A stretch of DNA of 64,000 nucleotides from Calonectria ilicicola. Lineage: Eukaryota > Ascomycota > Sordariomycetes > Hypocreales > Nectriaceae. Each line of letters starts with the position of its first letter. Position 1 is the stretch's first letter. The DNA lies in contig CP085828.1 of the NCBI GenBank assembly GCA_020809705.1, positions 992,001 to 1,056,000 of the forward strand, given 5' to 3'. Below the pieces are notes generated by a model. The model worked only from the letters and a program-made list of their open reading frames with translations. It did no database searches and was not told where the DNA came from. A program made the translations under genes and the position numbers. This document shows, one piece after another, positions 31,550 through 42,622 of the stretch.

Positions 31550-34533
31550 TCTCTGGCGGAAAGTCATTTTGGAAGTGGGATTGTTGGCGTAGAAGACAAG
31601 AACGGGCGAGAATTCAGAGTTGTCGGTGAGGGTCGCCGCGGGCGAGGCAGAAGAAGAAATTGAAGCTGTGGTTTCTGGGGAGGGGGAACGGATAGGGCGG
31701 GTTTGTCGTCGTCGAAATGGGAACAGACCGTGTAGACGCCGGCTGAGACAAGACCGAAAGGAAAAAAATTAGACGTCGGCGAGGGAAAAAGCGGGTCGAT
31801 GATGGTTGGGGCGGGACGCAAGCCCGTGAAGGTGAACTGACGGACACGGACAGACAAGACACGAGATGAAGGAGGATATTAGGAGAAGACGGGCCGAGGA
31901 AGACGAGGGGAATGCTCGGGATGAAATGGACGCGGACAGAGGTTGGGGCGTGGGGTCGTAAGATGAAGAGGAAGAGGGAGAGGAAGAGTCAAAGCGATGG
32001 ATGACGGACGAGGCAATCGAGACAAGTTGGTGTGGTGGTGTGCTAGTAGATGTAGGCAACAATGACAGCGGGGAAACCCTGGGCGGCCTGCTTGCTCTTC
32101 ACTTTTTTTTTCTCTTCTTTTCTGTTCTGGGCCGGATGCTAGGACTCCATCAAGGGAAGCAAGGGTCAATTAGGTCTTCGGACCTGAAGCTGGGGAAAGC
32201 CGTCCAAAGCAGGTAAAAAAGAGAGATGAGTCCGAGCCAAGTAGGAATAGAGGGAAGAAGGGTCCAATGGGGGCCCTCTGGCGTGAAGCCGAAACACCAA
32301 AAAAACCAAGGAGGAGGGGGGTGACCAGCCGGGGTGAGCTCGGAGTGATGTGAGGGTGAGGCGCCTAGCACCTTTGGCCAAGCACCTTGGGCCTAGCACC
32401 TGGCACCTGGCAGATGAAGTAGAGTAGAGTGAGTAGTAGCAGCAAGCACAGCACGCACAGGGCACCAGGGACGCGACCAGGGCGACCAGGACAAGGGCCA
32501 CAGGACGAATAGGTCCAGAAGCAGGAAACTGAAACCTGGAGACACGAACAGCCTGACTCGCCTATACACTACGATACCATAGCAAACCACACCACACCAT
32601 GCCACGCCCATTTGCCCTTCCCGCTGTTTCCTGCAACGTCCTTCCCCGGGACAAGCTAGCCTCTAGCTGCTCCTCCCGGGTGCGTCCTGCGTCTGCACCT
32701 ACTGACAACCCACTGGGCACCCACTGGGGCTCGGCTGCGAATGGCCAAGGGGGGCTGTGGTCTTTTTGGCGAAGCACGAAGCATCAGCAGCAACAATCGG
32801 CATGGCCCAGGTGATGACGGCCGGGAGTCACGGCCGCACTTTTGGCCTCCCTCACCTGTCTGTGTAAGCCGCCTCTCGGCCTTGCTAGGCTTGCGAGCAA
32901 AACGCCATGAGCTTCACCTCACCCACCACCAGCAGCACTACCACCAGCACCAACCAATATTCACTTGAGGCCTGCCAGCACACCACGCGGCCATGCTTAC
33001 TGGTTGCGCGGCGCTGTCTCGCCCTCTCTCCCTCTCACACAATGCTGCTGCTGCCCCCCGAGGATGGCCCTCCCCCCCCTCAAGGCAGTCCACTTCTGGG
33101 CGCTGCACCTTGTGGACCGCAGCACCGCGACGTCCCCACGCCCACAACGAATCCCAGCCTGCGCGGGGGACGGAAGAGGTAAGAGACGGTACGTACGCTT
33201 GCGAGGCTTGGGGCGGACAAGAGTGGGTTTTCTCCATGCTGGGGCGACTGAATGATGGAAGATGGCATCAAAAATAAATCCATCTCCATCTCCGGTGCAT
33301 TGCTTTTCTTTTTGGCACGGGCCCCCGACGGAAACAGACAAAGAAACGAAGCCATTCACTCACCTTGGCGTGGAGCAGCGCCCCGCACCCTCAAAGTGCA
33401 CCATCGTACCACGGCCCAAGCACTCCCTTCCCTCCTTGCTGCTGCTGCGTGCGTGTCTGATGAGTGTGAATGACGGTAGGGGCCAGTAGGGGCCAGGGTC
33501 GTAACAGGCAGGACTCAGGGCTAATTAGCCTTTTCCAGTGCCGTCGTCTGCCGTGCTGTGCTGTCATGCATGGGATGAATCCGTCCGGCCGGCAGATACG
33601 GACCTGCTGTAGAAGAAGAATGATGCAATCATGCCAGGGCACGAGTTCACAAGAGACAACAGCAACACATGCAAAGCGAAAACATTAAGAAGAAGGAGAA
33701 ACAGAGAGTAGAGTCGTGCTGCGATTCCAGATTATCAACCTGCTGTCTACGACCCTATCTATATTCCTCGTCCCATTCCGGATGATCATGGCTTATGGCT
33801 TTTGCATTGCATGCCTCCCTCTCGCCGCGCCGAGGCCCCCTCCCGCTCAGAACCAGCTCTCGTTCGCGCTCCTCGCCGAACAGGGTCTCGCAACGCCACC
33901 GCAGCGACGTCACCAACCGACAGCATCATCGCCTCCCACCGATATTGGCCATTAACCCACCATTGGGTACGTACCCCTGCCCTCCTCAACTCAAACATTC
34001 CCTCTTCCAGCCAACCCGCTTCCGAGGCCCATTCCTCCATCCACCCATCTGCATGTCCGCCCCCGCGCCCGGAGCCCAATTTCCTGTGCCTAGCTCTGTT
34101 CTAAAACTTTTGTCGCCTTGTACATGTGCAAGCCGCCGATCGATACTCAGACTTCGTCCATGCCTATCTCAGATGACTTGGTGCAAGGTTGAAAAAAAAA
34201 CAAGCTCGCCAATCGCACTTCCCAATTGAGCTGCAGTCACCATCCTCTGGCTTGGCATTCACTCCGCCTTGCATCTTGATAAATGACATGGCAATGCTAC
34301 CGACATCTCATTGGTCTTGACATCTCGCTTCCTCCATTATATTAGAAAGTGTCAACTTCAGTTTCCAGTCTGTGCTCGACCACGTCCCTCTCAGGGTCAC
34401 GTCTTACTTGAAACCATGGTTCAAACTTGCCAGCATATTATTCCACCCTTATCACCGTGCTTCATACATTGTTTTCTGGATCATCTAAGTTACATTCCCA
34501 TAACTTTTACCGGGATTATAGTGAGGGCGAAAG
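31550..34533. other. Long intergenic region
   Basis: About 3 kb upstream of the NEDD8 protease gene. It contains GA-rich (31570-32040, 32200-32500) and CT-rich tracts. Many open frames of 70-145 codons exist on both strands, but they are low-complexity (Pro, Ser, Arg) and lack domains; I call none. No RNA gene recognised. Confidence 0.5.
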
Positions 34534-37332
34534 TCAATTCGCCTCGTCCTCCAGTAACATGCCGCTCAATAGCTCACTGTGCAGCGCTTGTAGGCCAGTC
34601 ACCGCGCGCTGATACAACAAGCGTCGTGTAGCGGTTTTGTCTTCAATTTTTCCTAGCAGGTCGGATTTTTGTTTTATTTCCGCTTCCATGGCGACCTTAG
34701 CGTTTTCAAGGCCTTGGGAAAAATTCTGGCGATCTTTGGCCCATGTATTAACAAGAGCATTTCGTTCTCGATTGTATTTATGCCCAATCTTCTCCACACA
34801 GTCGAATGTGCTTTTTTTATACGTCTTAGCGCTCCGGTAGATCGTTTCCTCTCTTGATTTGAGATGGTTCAGCATTGTCTAGTGTTACTCTGTCAGTGCT
34901 GTTTCAAGGCCCCGTCCATGTATACTTACATCCACAATTCCATGCACCATTTGCGCAACCTCACTAGAGGGTCCCTTGATGTCACCATTCCTGATACCTG
35001 GTTTTTCTGGGTGTTCATTTTGTCGCTCGTGTCGATCTGTAACTGAACCATCTGGTTCACGGAGATTGTGTAAGAACTGGTCATGCACGTCTCTATTCAG
35101 CTTCGCGAACAGAGGGGGAAGCGGTGCTGGGAGAGTGGACCTCTGGGCATCTTTGACTGAACTAGAGTGGAATGAATTGGGGACTTTGGGTTGGATTGGT
35201 CGCCGCGGAGCCAGTCGCAAAAGCCCAGTAGTTTCTCGGTCAAGGCTGGAAACCAGCGGTGTTGCCGATGGACCAAGTTGCGGGGCTTGGGCTAGGTCAA
35301 GGGCACTATTCTGTTCGCTTGGAGACCCCTAGTCTCTCGAATCTCCATTACCTTTGCCCCGAGCTTGTGTTTGTTTCGAGTCGACTGGAACAGGACTACC
35401 GACTTCACTGATACTAAAACTCCGAGATACTTTGTTACTTTTCCGGGTATTGTGTACGTTGGGTCGATCTGACGTCCTGGTCTTCCTTTTGACATTTTCT
35501 CGTAAAGCTCTTTTTGTCGCTTTGTTCGGATCGCGGGGAGCCAAGACTCCCGTCTTTCTGACATCATCTTGATCATTCTTCATCATACTGCGCGTGACTC
35601 TCTTCAAAGGCTCAGCCGGTTGTATCATGTCGACTTGCTGTGCAATTTCTCCACTCTTTTGATTCGACTCTGGCTGAGAGAATTTGTCATGCACGAAATT
35701 CACATCTTGTTGGTGTCCGGAGGCTAATTGGTTCACGAAACTCGTCTCGGGGGTGATTTCGCGAACATCCTGAGTAGACGATTTGACCACACTGGATGGC
35801 ACCGGTGATTTCGCTTGCGGAGGCAATGAAAGTGATTTCGTAATATCCGAAAGGCTTTCGCTATCACTATCACTCGAAATGAGAATCGGTTCCTGTACAA
35901 CTCGGGTTGCGTTGAAAGGGAACCCAGCATCATTTTGATTTACGCATTGCTTTTCTGGGCCCTTTTCTTTGGATTCCTGCGGAGGCAACTTGACAGGTGT
36001 AGCTTTCTTCGTTCCAGATGTGCGAGCGAAGGAACCCGTGTCATTCATGGGATGTGTCGCCTTGTGTTCCAATGCCGGGGCCCCCTTTAGCTTTTTCTTT
36101 GGAGCATCTTTATTCTTGGTGGCCTTTGGTGCAGGTCTCTTCTTTGCACTGACAACCGGGGAGAGTGATGCTTGTACAGTGTTCTTTATGGCACTCACAA
36201 GCAATTTTTTCGTGGGCGAATAACGCTTCCTTTGTTGGGAGAAATCTTTTACCTTATTTGTTTTCTCATCGAATTGTATTGGGGTCTTGGCTCTCTGCTT
36301 TCGTTTCTTTAGGACAATATTTTCCGGCGGGGTTGACAGTGAGACTTCGAAGTCCTCAGGCACTTGATCTTTACCAGCATGACGGTCACTTGCATGGGGT
36401 GCTCTTGTGGAAAGATTAATCTGCCCTTTCTGGTTTTTAGCTGGATCTGTGCTTGGGAAATGCTCATCATCGGATTCCAGCTCAGCACTGAGAAGCTCTT
36501 TCATAGACTTTCTCTGTTTCTTTCCAGCGCTTTCCTCCACTCTTTGCTCTTCCCGTTGAGCACACGGTGGTGTAGGGTTTCGATGATGATGGGCTTCACT
36601 TTGCGTCGTTTCTTCACCCTCGATTGGCTGAGATCCCGGCTTCGGGGGCCTAAACCTCGGCGGGGGAGTCGCCTCGTACATTTCATCAATTGGATAATGT
36701 GTTGGCGGGCTTGCGCGGGGGAGGGATTGTGCTTGCATCTTCTTATGATCAACCATAGAAGCCCTTGGAATCCCCTGAGGAGAAGTCTCGTTGAATTTCC
36801 ATAGCTCGTCCGTGGTGCTTTTAATGGTGAAGGGAGAGCTCCGCCGTATGGTCGAGGCAGTTTCCGAGAAGTCCACTCTCGTTTCCGACACCGCTTGGGA
36901 CTTCCATTGTTTTTCGGGTGGTGGGTTAGAAGCCAATGGAACAGTGTCGGGGAGTTTATCAAATCCAGATTGTGGGCTGGAAAAGGGATTTAAAGAGTCC
37001 CTTTCGTCAAACTCCCACACATCTCTAGACGTCTCTCCCCCACGCAGAGGCGAACTACGCTTTGTTAGCGACCCGGCTTCTGACCAAGTGAAATCTTGGG
37101 CTTGGGTCGATTGTGGCTTGGACTGTGGAGAGTGGGCTAAATTGGTAAGACCGTCATCGAATTTTTCGGTCTGTAAATTCTGGTGCGTTCCATCGGCAGT
37201 ATCATTAAAGTTGGATGATTTTGCTTCTGATGTGGTCGCTTCTGGGGACTGCAACTCGAGTTCCCCCAATATCGTTGGGTGTCTTTTTGTCTTGACTGCT
37301 TTCGCCGCTTTTCCACGTGTCGTTGGTGGCAT
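34534..37332 (-). CDS. Large disordered protein with SUMO-interaction motif and an in-frame TAG
   Basis: Exon 1 runs 37332-34930 and exon 2 34878-34534, over a 51-bp intron (GTAAGTATA, branch CACTGAC, ACTAG). Read through, this gives 915 codons; codon 668 (35331-35329) is TAG. If TAG terminates, the product is 667 residues. The 247 residues after it are spliced normally and end in a helical, coiled-coil-like domain (KIGHKYNRERNALVNTWAKD, LENAKVAMEAEIKQKSDLLG). The N-terminal part is disordered, Ser/Pro/Lys-rich, with basic clusters, a duplicated motif (DF..SE.AS..RSSP....DxLWxFxE at about 80-110 and 154-182), and EPILISSDSDSES near 480, a classic SUMO-interaction motif. This suggests a nuclear chromatin or chromosome protein. 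I do not recognise the family. Confidence 0.65.
35329..35331 (-). other. In-frame TAG in the SIM protein
   Basis: Context AGA GAC TAG GGG TCT. Coding continues for 133 codons, then an intron, then 114 more codons. An alternative 102-nt intron (35430-35329, GTATCT..CTAG) would remove it in frame but has no good branch point. Confidence 0.5.
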
Positions 37333-38907
37333 CTTAATTTGCACCCTTCATCGATGCATAAGCGATGCTCTGCAGCGGATGGTACCTAGCCACATATGCG
37401 GCTCTTGTATAGAGGAATAAAAAAACGGCGACAAGAGAGTTTTTTATTGACCGAACGCTTTGGGTGTGACGATCCAACCAGTGCGAAATGGAATCAGCCA
37501 AAGGGAGAAGAAGACCAACGAATTGGACGATGGATGTATCAGAGTTGGGTTTGGGATGTGTGTGCGAGAGGAGAATTGAAATGGGCAATGTATGATATTT
37601 TGACGCCAGGGAAATCAGGCCATCGTGGATTCCGGCAAGTACCTAGACAGGTACCAAGGCATGAATGAGAAGGTGCTATCCTTGCAGCAGGCGGCTGACA
37701 CAGGCATGCCAGCCAACTGGCAATCAATCATGCTGCACCAACGAGATAGGCCCGTCAGCACATGACCAATGCGGCCGTGTGCTCAGGACACCACGCAGAG
37801 AGCAAAGCAAGTACTTATCACTGCCGGCAGGCTTACAGCCAATCGAGTCTCAGACCTTTGATGGCCAAGCTTTCTGTAATGTCTCAGTGTCGCACAACGT
37901 TCAAGCCCAAAAATTTAACCCAACGTCAGGAACGTCAGTCTGCGACAAGATCTTGACTCGAAAATGAGGAATGGGAAAATTCTTCAAAAATTCATTTTTC
38001 TAAACGATTATGATTGATTAATATATTATTTTAGATTCTAGACTTGGTGCACACTGAACCTGTGATGATGAATTTTTCTGGGGGTTTAAATTTAATTTTG
38101 GCAGCCGAAACAGCACAGACTAAGATGTTCGTTATGTAAATCAAGGTGCGTGTTGGCAAGCTCGCTAAATATATATATATATATATATGAGCAATGAAAG
38201 GATAAAAAGTTCACCTCCAGGAAATGTTCATCCCTATCCAGCTCGAGCCTTAGCCTAACTTACCCGCGAAAAGCCCCTGTCAGACTGATTGACGCCAAGT
38301 CAAAGCATGCTCACTTTTCCAAGCCAGGCCGTCGTCTAGATCTAAGTTCTTACGCATTGCCAAGAAGGGAATTAATAGCCAATAACGTAATTGTCCACTC
38401 AACTCCACAGAGTTGCAGAAGTGAACTCTACAGTATCATCCGCAAATGTCACTTCTCAAGCTAGAGCCATCTCGGAGTTCGGCCATGAGATCGCGCCGCA
38501 GCAGCGGGGCAACCGGGGTATCTTGGCGCCCCCTGCGCGCGGTTAGCATCACCCTTTAGACCTTGGAGGCTATTATTCAGCATGGACAAGGACCATGGAG
38601 TGGTTAGGGGGCGGAGTTTGACGAAACCCGACGCAGGATTCAGCGGTACTCCGCAACGTCCGCACCCTTAGATCATAACCCGCTCGCTAACTAAGCAATC
38701 CGGGGGGCGACGACCCGATTTCCATCGATCTGACGGAGGGTTAATACAACTACTTAGTGCCGACGACCCGTCACTTGTTTCTTGACTTCTGTCCTGGCAT
38801 TGCTCTCTAACACTTCTAAGGCGCCCCTTGAGCGTTCAGCCCCGTCTCTAAACCCCTCAAGCAGTGGTCTTAAACAGCCTTTCTCAAGCCTGTCCCCAAC
38901 TCTCACA
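37333..38907. other. Intergenic region (divergent promoters)
   Basis: About 1.6 kb. AT-rich between 37970 and 38200, including a 20-bp AT dinucleotide run (38169-38188). The GGCT-like frame stays open 42 codons upstream of its ATG but without an ATG. No other gene seen. Confidence 0.5.
38169..38188. repeat. (AT)n microsatellite
   Basis: Twenty bases of uninterrupted AT repeat within an AT-rich intergenic segment. Confidence 0.9.
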
Positions 38908-40128
38908 ATGTCGCGAACATCATCTGGTGGCGCCGCTGGCGTCGCCGGTGACACAGTTGACGAACGTCGACAAGAAACGCTTTCGCCCAAGATCAGCACT
39001 CTCGCGCAACGGCCTACGCCAAAAGCCTATCCGCCCATCTCGTCTATCCCCCAAACATCTCGTGCTCGGCTCGCTCAGGCGGCCGAGGATCAGGTCCACG
39101 ATCGCGATCAGCCGAAACCCAACACCTACCTTTACCTAGCGTATGGTTCCAACCTCGCAGCCGAGACATTTCTTGGCATGCGTGGCATTCGACCCATCTC
39201 ACAGATGAATGTCTCTGTCCCCATGTTAGAGCTCAAGTTCAGCCTACCAGGGGTCCCTTATCGCGAGCCGTGCTTCGCCAATGTCGATTATAGAAAGTTA
39301 CCCGACAAGCCTACGCTGCCTGATCCAACCCACCCGCCAAAGATCCCACCGATCGACCCACCGTTTCAGCCGCCTCCATCCAACAAGGCGGCTCAATGGG
39401 ATAAGGGTTTGATCGGCGTCGTGTATGAGGTGACGGAGAAGGACTATGGAACCATTATCCGAACCGAGGGTGGCGGGTCTGGCTACAAAGAGATTGTCGT
39501 GCCGTGTATTCCCCTCCCGCCCAGGATCTCAATACCGGAGAAGCCCCCTATTCCGGAGCTCCCAAAGCCGTTTATGGCCCGGACCTTGTTTGCGCCGCGC
39601 ATACCTGTAGCTGATGAACCCGAAGACCCACGCAAGAGCAAATGGTGGTATCGTTTCGTTACTGCACCGCAGCGTGATTCGGATCATGCTCAGGCAAGCG
39701 CTCGCTATCTAAAGTTGCTCCAGGATGGAGCCGCTGAACATGAGCTTCCCGATGATTATCAGCGCTGGTTGAAATCATTGCAGCCATATACTATAACCAC
39801 TTGGAGACAAGCAATTGGAGGATTTCTTTTCTTAGTTTTCGCAATCTTCTCATTATTATTCATTCTCATGATACCAAGAATTTTCGCGGGAAAAGACGGC
39901 AAGATGCCTCCGTGGTTGATTGTCACTACCAACGTGGCGTTTAACATGGTGTGGATGGTATATGATAACATATTCAAGCCGGTTTTCGGCGATGGTGAGA
40001 GAACCGAGGATGATGGAACCAAGGACATAAAGAAGAAGAAAAGTCACAGGCGACGGTCATCAGTATTGCGATATGAAGCCGAGCCTGCTGACGAGGAAAA
40101 GGTGGCATTACTAAGTGAATCCGATTGA
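38908..40128 (+). CDS. Gamma-glutamylcyclotransferase-like protein with two C-terminal membrane helices
   Basis: Single-exon gene for 406 residues from the first ATG (38908); the frame is open upstream but has no ATG. A GGCT-like fold is indicated by YLAYGSNLAAETF near 77-88, the family substrate loop, and by GVVYEVTEKDYGTIIRTEGG around 172-190, where Glu187 is the likely catalytic acid. Family enzymes release 5-oxoproline from gamma-glutamyl amino acids or peptides such as glutathione. Unlike soluble GGCTs, the chain then carries two hydrophobic helices (about 302-326, GGFLFLVFAIFSLLF; about 334-356, WLIVTTNVAFNMVWM) and a basic tail (KDIKKKKSHRRR). It is therefore probably anchored in an internal membrane. 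The segment between about 200 and 300 is Pro-rich. Substrate unknown. Confidence 0.78.
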   Translation: MSRTSSGGAAGVAGDTVDERRQETLSPKISTLAQRPTPKAYPPISSIPQTSRARLAQAAEDQVHDRDQPKPNTYLYLAYGSNLAAETFLGMRGIRPISQMNVSVPMLELKFSLPGVPYREPCFANVDYRKLPDKPTLPDPTHPPKIPPIDPPFQPPPSNKAAQWDKGLIGVVYEVTEKDYGTIIRTEGGGSGYKEIVVPCIPLPPRISIPEKPPIPELPKPFMARTLFAPRIPVADEPEDPRKSKWWYRFVTAPQRDSDHAQASARYLKLLQDGAAEHELPDDYQRWLKSLQPYTITTWRQAIGGFLFLVFAIFSLLFILMIPRIFAGKDGKMPPWLIVTTNVAFNMVWMVYDNIFKPVFGDGERTEDDGTKDIKKKKSHRRRSSVLRYEAEPADEEKVALLSESD

Positions 40129-40920
40129 AGAGGAACGGACCAAGGAAAACGTGGACGCTAAGTCGTCCGATGTTGGGATGCAGTGTCTTGCAGAATCGTC
40201 TTGTTGAGTATTAGCGTGCGTCGAGTGCTTTTGGAGAGAATGTAACAATGCAATGCAGCAGTCCTAATACAGTACAACACCATTTTTTACGTTTCCATGA
40301 CATGCGACCCTGGCCAGGTGCAGATCCAGGGGCTGACCCAGGAACTGGCCCAGGAACCTGTGGCGGTATTCTTCGCCGTCAGAACAAGGGTCCTATTTCC
40401 TCGTGGCAATGAGCCTCATCTATGCCTCGAATCTTGGGTCTTCACATGCGAAATGCCAGGGTCTGACAACGTGAGAATGATCCATGTTGGCAGATTGACA
40501 CGCTCTGATTGAACCCTCGCACCCTTGTCCATTACATGTGATTGATCCTCGGCCGGTCGGAGACCGCTACTCCCGATGACGGGTCCGGGATTTGCTGGGA
40601 CGCTTGGCTGCTTGCGGAAAGCGGTGAGAACCGCCACTTTCGCCATGCGTCATTGTGGCTGCGTGTGAGTTCAACAACTGAAAGCTCTCTGTGGTCCAAG
40701 GGAAGCGATATCTATTGCTAAAAAATACCCCTCTGCCCACCTACTTTTTACTTTGGCATCTAGCTCTAGCTCCTGTTCCATTTCCCGCATTCTCCATCTT
40801 TGCTCTTTTCTGTGAGATTGCCGCATGTTCAGGTCTCTCATCTCTCGATACTCTCCCACTCTGAAAAGCTTTAAGAGGACAATTTGTGTGCGCTACCACC
40901 CCACGACGACAATCCGCACC
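40129..40920. other. Promoter region of the GPD gene
   Basis: About 790 bp. A CCCCT stress-response-like element occurs at 40728-40732, about 190 bp before the ATG; yeast GPD1 is osmostress-induced through such sites, so this is suggestive only. The last 60 bases are CA-rich leader. Confidence 0.4.
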
Positions 40921-42261
40921 ATGGCTACCAACCACACGGCCCTCGGCGAGGCCACCAAGAAGCATAAGGTGACCATTGTGGGATCCGGCAATTGGTAAGA
41001 CCTTTTACATTGCTCCCCCATTGCATTGCGTGTACGCTGCGCAGCTTTGCTAACCTCACCGACTTGTAGGGGTTCGACCATTGCCAAGATCCTGGCCGAA
41101 AACACCCGTGCCAACCCAAAGCTCTTCGAGGAGAACATTCAGATGTGGGTCTTTGAAGAAGAAGTGACAATTGGCAAGGACTCCAAGTACTACGACGAAG
41201 CCATTGGCGACAAGCCCCAGAAACTCACCGAGGTCATCAACACGCACCACGAAAACGTCAAGTACCTGCCAGGAATTGCCCTGCCTTCGAACATTGTCGC
41301 CAACCCCGACATTCGCGACGCAGTCAAGGACTCCACCATTCTCATTTTCAACCTTCCCCACCAGTTTATCGCCAATGTCTGCAAGCAAATCAACGGCCAC
41401 ATTCTTCCCTATGCTCGCGGAATCAGCTGCATCAAGGGTGTCAATGTCACTGACACCGAGGTAAGCTTGTTCAGCGAGTGGATTGGTGATGGTCTGGGTA
41501 TCTACTGCGGCGCTCTTAGTGGAGCCAACTTGGCTCGTGAAATTGCCGAGGAAAAATGGTCTGAGACAACCATTGCATACGATCCACCAGCCATGGATAA
41601 CAGCAGAGCTCCTTCTCCCGGTTCGACTAGCCCGACCACCAATGGCGTCGAGATCCCCGAGATTCGTCACAAGGATGTCCGCGGTCGCACGTCATCCACT
41701 CAGCTGACTCCTATGCCCGCTGAGTACCCTCCTCTGGACCAAGAATGCTTCCGTACCCTCTTCCACCGCCCTTACTTCCACGTTCAGATGGTTTCCGATG
41801 TCGCCGGTGTGTCTCTAAGCGGTGCCCTCAAGAACGTCGTCGCTCTCGCTGCTGGTTTCGTCGACGGCCGCGGTTGGGGCGACAATGCCAAGGCCGCAAT
41901 TATGCGCATTGGTCTCATGGAGATGGTCAAGTTTGGAAAGGAATTCTTTGGCGAGACCGTGCACACTGCAACCTTTACCGAGTCCTCTGCTGGAGTCGCT
42001 GATCTTATCACATCCTGCTCCGGTGGTCGAAACTTCCGATGCGCCAAGAAGTCTGTCGAAAAGGGTATCAGTGTCCAGGAGGTCGAGAAGCAGGATCTCA
42101 ATGGCCAGAAGATTCAGGGTACCACGACAGCAGAGGAGGTCAACAGCTTTTTGAAGGCCCGAGGACTAGAGGCCGAGTATCCTCTCTTCACCGCGGTCAG
42201 CGACATTTTGCATGGCAGGAAGAAGGTGGATGATATCCCCAACCTTATGCAAGATTCGTAA
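40921..42261 (+). CDS. GPD1: NAD-dependent glycerol-3-phosphate dehydrogenase
   Basis: Two exons, 40921-40994 and 41070-42261, with a 75-bp intron (GTAAGA, branch GCTAACC, TGTAG), give 421 residues ending TAA. The splice completes the Rossmann motif [15 protein letters not shown] (about 17-31). Other family marks: [24 protein letters not shown] (substrate-side lysine), [32 protein letters not shown] (catalytic Lys in LKN) and [10 protein letters not shown] (phosphate-binding Arg). The enzyme reduces dihydroxyacetone phosphate to glycerol 3-phosphate in the cytosol for glycerol, osmolyte and phospholipid synthesis. A Ser/Thr/Pro-rich insert ([15 protein letters not shown]) between the two domains occurs at about residues 223-237, longer than in yeast. 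No peroxisomal targeting signal is evident. Confidence 0.95.
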
Positions 42262-42622
42262 GCAAAACATACGTACAGGGGCAATAGAGCAAAAATACAG
42301 CGGGGAAGCAATTGTTGGGAAATGTATCATCTATGTCGGAGCGGCGTTGGGGTTGGCTCAGAGGCACGCAATATCAGGATGGATAGCGATTAGCTTAAAA
42401 AATATTTATACCTATCTCTGTTTAATTACATGCTAAATATGTCTCACGAGTACCTCAGCCTTGAATGGTTGTACAACTTTTGTCCTACTCCAATACAACA
42501 ATCTAGATACAATGCACCCCTTGAAAGATTGTCGTCCTGTCCTATTTCTTTGCCCTGCAATGTTTATCTTTCCCTCTAGCATCTTCTTCTTTTTTTTCCC
42601 GGTGAAAACACTCCTTCCGTGT
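42262..42622. other. Convergent intergenic region with a dispersed repeat
   Basis: About 360 bp between the GPD and MFS genes, which converge. Contains the 25-base repeat copy at 42509-42533 and a T-run (42588-42598). Confidence 0.5.
42509..42533 (+). repeat. Copy A of a 25-base dispersed sequence
   Basis: Matches 62424-62448 at 23 of 25 positions; both differences are transitions (C/T and G/A). It is flanked by a 7-bp inverted repeat (ACAATCT 42498-42504, AGATTGT 42526-42532). Confidence 0.5.

Noticed and set aside
32900..33280. Several overlapping frames of 90-120 codons upstream of the NEDD8 protease
   Set aside because: Frames are open on both strands at once in GC-rich low-complexity DNA, a sign of compositional bias and not of coding.
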